Origin: Iningainema tapete BLCC-T55
GTDB taxonomy: Bacteria; Cyanobacteriota; Cyanobacteriia; Cyanobacteriales; Nostocaceae
Length of the DNA: 64,000 nucleotides
Direction of reading: 5' to 3'
NCBI RefSeq assembly: GCF_014698965.1
Contig: NZ_JACXAE010000036.1
Span: forward strand, 114,444 to 178,443
A program made the position numbers and the translations under genes. Positions 58,955 to 64,000 of this stretch are shown piece by piece. The notes under the pieces were generated by a model. It searched no databases, had not been told where the DNA came from, and saw only the letters and a program-made list of their open reading frames with translations. How positions within the stretch are numbered: position 1 is the stretch's first letter; the number at the start of each line of letters is the position of its first letter.

Positions 58955-59358
58955 TTATGTATGAGGTTTATTTAAACTATCGTGAAGCGTTACTGTTCAA
59001 TCATCAAATCAGGTAGGGTGCTGTACTCCTGGCTCACACACCCTATGTATCTGTTCAATAATCAAATAGTAGTCCTATATCATCTTGTCAATGTAGAAAA
59101 GTGCAACATTATTTTTTCAATTTGTGGTAATGAAGGCTTGAAAGTAAAATAAAGTTGATAAAAAGGTTATAAAAATATAATCTTTCGGTTAAAAGTTGTT
59201 TTTAACTACCTATTAAAAACCCGCTCAAATTCCAAGTAATTCCTGTTATTATGAGTGGGGGAATTTACGTATAGCTCTTAAAACATCACTGTTGAACAGC
59301 CTTCAGTTGAGGTTGTGAGAGTCAAATATTTTGTTATCTACCGTGAAAAGGAAAAAAA
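58955..59358. other. Non-coding region before the PPC/propeller gene
   Basis: Apart from a short frame MYEVYLNYREALLFNHQIR at 58957, which may be a remnant, nothing gene-like is seen. It contains a repeated GTTCAATAATCAAAT / GTTCAATCATCAAAT pair. It should hold the promoter of the next gene. Confidence 0.35.
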
Positions 59359-61365
59359 ATGGCTATTTTCAATCTTGGTACATTGACTAATACTATCAAC
59401 CGCCGTGAGACTGTCAGCCAATCAGATCCGATTGATGTTTTCCAATTCAGTACCAAAAGTTTAGGTAACATTAATGTGGCTTTAACAGACATTAGCGCCA
59501 ATGTTAACGTTGATTTGAGTCTTTACCGTGACAACAATAACAATGGGATCGTAGATGCGTCTGATACATTCATTTCCAACTCCATCAGAGCAGGTAACGC
59601 GGATGAGTCAATTAATGTCGCCAATCAACCCGCAGGTAATTATATTATTCAAGCTAGTCCTTTTTCACCTGTAGATAATGCTTCTTACAGTCTATTATTA
59701 TCTGCTGACAATCCCAGTAACCTTTTACCTGCTGAATTTCAACTCGGAGATTTAGAAGGCGATCGCACCTTCATCAATCAGGTAGGGAACAATAACACTG
59801 TTGATATCTACGCCTTCTCTATCGAATCACTTGAAAACGTCAACATTAATCTGGCTGGACTGACAAGTGATGCGGATATACGATTGATTAGAGACAGTAA
59901 CTTTAATCGCATTGTTGACTCAAATGAAGTAATACTGAGTTCTACGGTAAGTGGTACGTCATCAGAGTCAATTAGCTTGAATACTCCAAGTAGCTACTAC
60001 CTCCAAGTCTATCAGTTAAGTGGCGATACCAATTACACCCTTACCTTTGACTACTCACCGAGCTTTGATATTATACGCTTGTCCGTTGATTCTAACGGTA
60101 TCCAAGGAAATAGGAGTTCAGGGCCTTCAAGTATTTCTGCTGATGGACGCTATGTAGCATTTACTTCCAGCGCTAGTAATTTAGTAGCGAATGATACTAA
60201 TAATTCTAGTGATGTTTTTGTCCGCGATACCGTTAACAATACCACTACACTGGTTTCCGTTGATTCTAATGGTATCCAAGGAAATGGGAGTTCAGGGTCT
60301 TCAAGTATTTCTGCTGATGGACGCTATGTAGCATTTACTTCCAGAGCTAGTAACTTAGTACCAAATAATACTAATAGGATACTCAACAATTTAGGTGTTC
60401 TTGTCCGCGATACCGTTAACAATACCACTACACTGGTTTCCGTTGATTCTAATGGTATCCAAGGAAATGAGGATTCATTTATGCTAAGCATTTCTGCCGA
60501 TGGGCAATATGTAGCATTTCAGTCTAGTGCCAATAATTTAGTACCAAATGATACTAATGGAAATTCCGATATTTTTGTCCGCGATACCGTTAACAATACC
60601 ACTACACGGGTTTCTGTTGATTCTAATGGTATCCAAGGAAATGGTATTTCAAATTCTCCAAGTATTTCTGCTGATGGACGTTATGTAGCATTTTCTTCAT
60701 TCTCTACAAATTTAGTATTAAATGATACTAATGGTAGACTAAATGACGATATTTTTGTCCGCGATATCATCAACAATACCACTACACTGGTTTCCGTTGA
60801 TTCTAATGGTATCCAAGGAAATAGTTCTTCATTTTTTCCAAGTATTTCTGCTGATGGACGCTATATAGCATTTTCTTCATTTGCTAGCAATTTAGTACCA
60901 AATGATACTAATAACAATATTGGTGTTTTTGTCTCCAGTACCGATAACATTGATGTTTTTGTTCGCGATACCATCAACAATACCACTACGCTGATTTCCC
61001 TTGATTCTAATGGTATCCAAGGAAATAGCGCTTCATTTTCTCCAAGTATTTCTGCTGATGGACGCTATGTAGCATTTACTTCAAGAGCTAGCAATTTAGT
61101 ACCAAATGATACTAATATGAGGGAAGATGTTTTTGTCCGCGATACCGTTGACAATATCACTACACGGGTATCCGTTGATCCTAATGGTATTCAAGGAAAT
61201 AGGTATTCATTTTTTCCAAGTATTTCTGCTGATGGACGCTATATAACATTTACTTTATCTGCTTCTAGGTTTGATACTAGTGATAGCAATGTTTTTCTTG
61301 TACGCAACCCATTGATACCTACTGCTGATTTCGGAACTTTAGATCTATCAAACTTTAATTTCTAG
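59359..61365 (+). CDS. PPC-domain + PD40-type beta-propeller protein
   Basis: 668 residues. Two N-terminal PPC-like domains (about 1-115 and 120-235: 'VDLSLYRDNNNNGIVDASDT', 'ADIRLIRDSNFNRIVDSNEV') are followed by about seven repeats of ~55-65 residues: 'VSVDSNGIQGN', 'SISADGRYVAFTS', 'ASNLVPNDTN', 'DVFVRDTVNNTTT'. These form PD40/TolB-like propeller blades. There is no signal peptide; in cyanobacteria such PPC proteins often leave by type I secretion. The end 'ADFGTLDLSNFNF' resembles a terminal sorting tail. The blades are also highly alike at DNA level, which suggests recent expansion. The start has AAAAGGAA before it. Confidence 0.85.
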   Translation: MAIFNLGTLTNTINRRETVSQSDPIDVFQFSTKSLGNINVALTDISANVNVDLSLYRDNNNNGIVDASDTFISNSIRAGNADESINVANQPAGNYIIQASPFSPVDNASYSLLLSADNPSNLLPAEFQLGDLEGDRTFINQVGNNNTVDIYAFSIESLENVNINLAGLTSDADIRLIRDSNFNRIVDSNEVILSSTVSGTSSESISLNTPSSYYLQVYQLSGDTNYTLTFDYSPSFDIIRLSVDSNGIQGNRSSGPSSISADGRYVAFTSSASNLVANDTNNSSDVFVRDTVNNTTTLVSVDSNGIQGNGSSGSSSISADGRYVAFTSRASNLVPNNTNRILNNLGVLVRDTVNNTTTLVSVDSNGIQGNEDSFMLSISADGQYVAFQSSANNLVPNDTNGNSDIFVRDTVNNTTTRVSVDSNGIQGNGISNSPSISADGRYVAFSSFSTNLVLNDTNGRLNDDIFVRDIINNTTTLVSVDSNGIQGNSSSFFPSISADGRYIAFSSFASNLVPNDTNNNIGVFVSSTDNIDVFVRDTINNTTTLISLDSNGIQGNSASFSPSISADGRYVAFTSRASNLVPNDTNMREDVFVRDTVDNITTRVSVDPNGIQGNRYSFFPSISADGRYITFTLSASRFDTSDSNVFLVRNPLIPTADFGTLDLSNFNF

Positions 61366-61403
61366 CTAATTTACATCACGCTCAGCGCCACATCGACTCC
61401 CAA

Positions 61404-61502
61404 TACGGTGCCGATTTTACCTTTAACGCTGTATTTATCGACACAAATATCCTCGTGTACGCGAATGTATCTGAGTCTCCCTTTCACCGACTCTCGTACC
61501 CA
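61404..61502 (+). pseudogene. PIN-domain toxin remnant
   Basis: The frame reads GADFTFNAVFIDTNILVYAN then 'VSESPFH', the first strand of a VapC-type PIN domain with its Asp. There is no continuation; the sequence enters a hairpin at 61493. Confidence 0.5.
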
Positions 61503-61515
61503 TACTGGGTACGAG
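61493..61515. terminator. Hairpin between convergent genes
   Basis: CTCGTACCC and GGGTACGAG form a 9-bp stem with an ATACT loop, between the propeller gene (+) and the leader-peptide gene (-). It is likely to end one or both transcripts. Confidence 0.5.
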
Positions 61516-61535
61516 AAGATATGTTGTTTATTACC

Positions 61536-61799
61536 TTAATCTATTGCTATTCCTTGTGCAAAACCAAAACCAATTGCGATGGTTTTACCGCCAAAAATAG
61601 TTGATGTAGAAGAATTACCCGTAGGTACTGTAATTTTGGGTACTGTAAAGACAAAGGTGCGAGCATTTGTGTAAGTGCTAGCAAATTGTTCACCTTGTGC
61701 TTCTGCACCAACATCGATCGCAACTTCAGCACCTCCGCTAATTCTCGCGCTATCTTCATTCGATATGGATACCCACAAATCTTCTATATAATTTACCAT
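61536..61799 (-). CDS. Double-glycine leader peptide precursor (bacteriocin-like) 1
   Basis: 87 residues: leader MVNYIEDLWVSISNEDSARI then SGG, a Gly-Gly cleavage site at about residue 23, then a core rich in Ala, Thr, Val and Gly ('AEVAIDVGAEAQGEQ', 'TVPKITVPTGNSSTSTIFGG'). GAGGTG lies 8 bp before the ATG. The leader form fits CTB/Nif11-related cyanobacterial export peptides cut by a C39-peptidase ABC transporter; no transporter is in the window. No Cys is present, so lanthionine rings are excluded. The function may be bacteriocin or signalling. Confidence 0.65.
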   Translation of the reverse strand: MVNYIEDLWVSISNEDSARISGGAEVAIDVGAEAQGEQFASTYTNARTFVFTVPKITVPTGNSSTSTIFGGKTIAIGFGFAQGIAID

Positions 61800-61933
61800 T
61801 GCTTTTTCACCTCATCATCTAGGAGTGTCAGAAGATTTCTATTTTCTCTTTCAAGTCTGAATGGCACAACTGCCACTTAGAAGAACTTTTACAGAATCTA
61901 TTATCCTATAATTTTGCGCTTATTTGCTTGACA

Positions 61934-62203
61934 TCATCTAAATATTTGCAGCGCTTTGGTTAACTCATCACTCTGGATGTTTACCGGAAAAGTTAAACCT
62001 AACTCAGAGGTTGGTAGTTTTGTGATGATATCCGTGATTGGTTTTTGTACTGTCAATTCTTTCTGTACTGTAGGTTGTGTAGGGCTACTAAATTGTGCTG
62101 AGGCAGAAGCAGCTATAGTTACACCTCCTGTAATCATAGCTGTATCTTCTTGACCTAGTTTTTCAAACAGAACTTCTGTTTTATTTCTGTAGGTTAGTGT
62201 CAT
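61934..62203 (-). CDS. Double-glycine leader peptide precursor (bacteriocin-like) 2
   Basis: 89 residues from ATG 62203 with GAGGTG before it: leader MTLTYRNKTEVLFEKLGQED then 'TAMITGG', Gly-Gly at residues 26-27, then core 'VTIAASASAQFSSP', 'TQPTVQKELTVQKP' and 'ELGLTFPVNIQSDELTKALQ'. The leader end shares the pattern ED-(S/T)-A-x-I-(S/T)-GG with the first peptide, so the two are related precursors. It lies 135 bp upstream of the first on the same strand. Confidence 0.65.
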   Translation of the reverse strand: MTLTYRNKTEVLFEKLGQEDTAMITGGVTIAASASAQFSSPTQPTVQKELTVQKPITDIITKLPTSELGLTFPVNIQSDELTKALQIFR

Positions 62204-62414
62204 TGTACTACACCTCAATTTTGTAAATTTTTCTTTCTAGGTTTTCATACCACCAAGTAAAGTAGCAAACTAAAAAATCAAAGTCAACATGTTTTTTAAA
62301 TCAAAAAATAATTTACTAAATTATAAATATCCGGAAGATTTTACTCTTAATTATCAAGAAAATAAATATTTAAAAATTCTTAGTAAATTGGTGATAAATA
62401 AAGTTTATGAAAAG

Positions 62415-62440
62415 TAGAGACGTTACATGTAACGTCTCTA
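62415..62440. repeat. TAGAGACG palindrome
   Basis: TAGAGACGTTACATGTAACGTCTCTA is a perfect palindrome in 26 bases (given here in part: TAGAGACGTTACA and its complement). Its outer arms match those of the palindromes at 56176 and 57640. It lies 16 bp after the HHH gene stop. Confidence 0.75.
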
Positions 62441-62455
62441 AAGAATAGAAGATTC

Positions 62456-63166
62456 TCAAATAATATGAATATAAGTATTTAATGGCAACCCGGTTCGCTG
62501 TTTCACATCAATCAATGACTTGTACTCGCCTCTTTGCCTTTCGGTAACAATTTTTGTAGCGATCGCTTTATCCAACCCACATGAAATTAATTCTTCAGTT
62601 GAATAAGTGTTCAACCTTTTCCAAGAAAAATCAGCTTCTTTCTTGTAGTCGTAACTAAAAGTAATTAGTTGTGTTATCCGGGCTACTTGATTTTCTGGAA
62701 TCCCGGCGATTTCTGTTAACTCTTCTGGATGAGTGAAAATATAACCTTCATTCAGTAGTGATTCAATATTATTAGCATATACTATTGGTAATCCTAAACT
62801 ATTGACCAATTCATTTTTCGAGCATTGATTAATATCAATCTTGCTCCGGTGTTGTGCTACTAACTTAGCTAATTCTGGTTCTTCAGGGATTGGTAAATTT
62901 TTCGGATAAGTTTTGGCGAGAAATCTGTGTTTCAGGTAGAAAGCTACGCCAATCTGAGCTAAATATATCAGCCAAACTATAGCGGCTACACTACTAATAG
63001 AAGATAGAACAAAATTCAGAAATGTGATGCCTACACCTACTGCAATCCAAATCTTAGTTTTAGATTTGTAACCAGCATAGGCGATCGCTATACCCCCAAA
63101 TACAGGAGTGATTGATAACCATACCCAAGCAGGGGTTTGTTTAAACCAAGAAGCAGATTGTGACAC
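62456..63166 (-). CDS. Membrane protein with helix-hairpin-helix (ComEA-like) domains
   Basis: 236 residues from GTG 63166. Two or three membrane segments (about 14-30, 38-55 and 57-78) precede a cytoplasmic or periplasmic HHH region: 'KIDINQCSKNELVNSLGLPI' and 'TEIAGIPENQVARITQL', then a second 'NTYSTEELISCGLDKAIATK' and 'SLIDVKQRTGLPLNTYI'. HHH pairs bind DNA backbone in ComEA, or act as protein domains. Competence is possible but unproven. It lies 24 bp from the TM2-SHOCT gene on the same strand. Confidence 0.8.
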   Translation of the reverse strand: MSQSASWFKQTPAWVWLSITPVFGGIAIAYAGYKSKTKIWIAVGVGITFLNFVLSSISSVAAIVWLIYLAQIGVAFYLKHRFLAKTYPKNLPIPEEPELAKLVAQHRSKIDINQCSKNELVNSLGLPIVYANNIESLLNEGYIFTHPEELTEIAGIPENQVARITQLITFSYDYKKEADFSWKRLNTYSTEELISCGLDKAIATKIVTERQRGEYKSLIDVKQRTGLPLNTYIHII

Positions 63167-63190
63167 AGTAAATTAACCAATAGATTTAAA

Positions 63191-63532
63191 TTACAAAGAT
63201 TTGAGAAGATTCTGCCGTTTTTGCTCATATTCTTCTGCGGTGATGACACCTGTATCAAAAAGCTTTTTCAAATCACCTAAAGCTTTGGTTGCATCTTGGG
63301 CAGATACTGCTCCCCCAGCAGGAGCCATACCTTTGTTGTATTTAGCATTAAAATCTGCATCTGACATAAACGCTAATATAAAAAACTCAACAAATGCGAT
63401 AATTGACGGAATGAAAGTCCAGCAAAATAATAAGTACAATACACCTGCTAAATTATTCCCCAGATAAAATTTGTGAATTCCCAACCAACCCACGAAAAAG
63501 CAAATAAGAATAGCTGATGTTTTACTTTTCAT
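63191..63532 (-). CDS. TM2 + SHOCT domain protein
   Basis: 113 residues. N-terminal TM2 domain ('AILICFFVGWLGIHKFYLGN' with the DRFYLG-like turn, then 'GVLYLLFCWTFIPSIIAFVE') and C-terminal SHOCT motif ('LKKLFDTGVITAEEYEQKRQ', 'NLLKSL'). Such proteins sit in the membrane and form oligomers; the role is unknown. ATG at 63532. It is probably co-transcribed with the HHH gene. Confidence 0.87.
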   Translation of the reverse strand: MKSKTSAILICFFVGWLGIHKFYLGNNLAGVLYLLFCWTFIPSIIAFVEFFILAFMSDADFNAKYNKGMAPAGGAVSAQDATKALGDLKKLFDTGVITAEEYEQKRQNLLKSL

Positions 63533-63574
63533 TTTTTATACCAACAATAAATTAGCAGTACAAGCCTATATTAT

Positions 63575-63778
63575 TTAAGATGAGCGCGAAGAATGCTTAC
63601 CCAACTTGTTCATTATGAAATAAATTACAAGAATACTTGCTTGGGCTTCTAACAAAACTAGATAGCCTTTTAATATATAGTTGAGATTTGTGGCAGAGTT
63701 TAAGTAAAAAATCAATCCACCAACTACTATATATGGTAATAAGTAACTTGCTCTAAGTATTTTCCTTTTGTTGTGCAA
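63575..63778 (-). CDS. Small membrane protein
   Basis: 67 residues from a TTG at 63778 (MHNKRKILRASYLLPYIVVG), with two membrane helices and a basic C-terminus ('NKLGKHSSRSS'). The frame stays open upstream to about 63835, so the start is uncertain (a non-ATG start such as ATT is possible). No family is recognised. Same strand as the TM2-SHOCT gene. Confidence 0.5.
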   Translation of the reverse strand: MHNKRKILRASYLLPYIVVGGLIFYLNSATNLNYILKGYLVLLEAQASILVIYFIMNKLGKHSSRSS

Positions 63779-64000
63779 TTCAACCTCAGCTAATAAAGCT
63801 TTAGTGTTGAAGACAATATTATTCTCAAAGTTAATTTTCAGGCATCACTAAATATACTGAACAATATAATTGCAGTTGAAATTGGTATATCCGTGAAATT
63901 TATCAGATACCCGACTTCTTTAACCTATATTCCGCACCCAATAGTGTCACAATCGGTAATTACTGAAATAAAAAAGCAAACCAAGAATAAAATGAGACAA
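63779..64000. other. Right-edge non-coding region
   Basis: No gene that I can support. AT-rich; may contain the promoter of the small membrane protein. Confidence 0.3.

Overview
The window looks like chromosomal DNA of a filamentous, probably heterocyst-forming cyanobacterium (Nostocales). The reasons are many HIP1 octamers (GCGATCGC), short tandem repeats of 7-14 bp, families usual in this group (Uma2, DUF4058, DUF1186, TPR-CHAT, AAA-like/GUN4, PPC/beta-propeller) and many hairpin repeats. No rRNA, tRNA, CRISPR array or transposase gene was recognised. The species cannot be named from sequence alone.

Layout. 1-1.9 kb: partial Uma2 nuclease, a VapBC-type pair and a damaged antitoxin-like gene. 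1.9-5.2 kb: PLD-SNF2 helicase carrying in-frame tandem repeats. 5.3-11.1 kb: YdcF protein, secreted SH3 protein, GH65 glycoside phosphorylase, hemN. 11.4-15.3 kb: pstSCAB phosphate transporter operon with an array of Pho-box-like repeats before pstS. 15.6-18.9 kb: ExbB/TolQ-type channel, UbiD decarboxylase, DUF4058 protein. 18.8-29 kb: remnants (TPR, truncated isomerase, MITE-split DUF1186, frameshifted PIN toxin, zeta-type kinase with an internal stop), an intact RelBE-type pair and a 1599-aa TPR-CHAT protein. 29-39 kb: a MarR / VOC / HOD-like hydrolase cassette present as one good copy, one damaged copy and one small scar, mixed with an AAA ATPase + DUF4276 pair, an ATPase fragment, a shortened macro domain, a class-I amidotransferase and a histidine kinase. 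39-41.6 kb: methyltransferase and Uma2 gene between 165-bp direct repeats, broken BrnTA, two orphan antitoxins.

41.7-48.9 kb holds the most system-like block: five same-strand genes read as GrpE-like protein, Hsp70-like ATPase with membrane segments, CHAT protease, AAA-like NTPase and AAA-TM-GUN4 protein. Their spacing is tight and they resemble the NTP-dependent conflict systems of multicellular bacteria. Next come a PD-(D/E)XK-like protein, a GNAT acetyltransferase, and an operon of a TPR protein with two small unknown proteins whose small pair is also present as a decayed tandem copy (51-54.2 kb). 54.2-59 kb: PAS histidine kinase and an XPB-type helicase overlapping a Bax1 (DUF790) nuclease. 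59.4-64 kb: PPC/beta-propeller protein, two double-glycine-leader peptides, and HHH, TM2-SHOCT and small membrane proteins.

Together this is a housekeeping core (heme, phosphate, sugar phosphorolysis, UbiD) beside accessory DNA rich in toxin-antitoxin and conflict genes, where small palindromes, tandem repeats and short-repeat deletions have repeatedly broken genes. Start codons and functions are inferred from sequence only; no database search was run.
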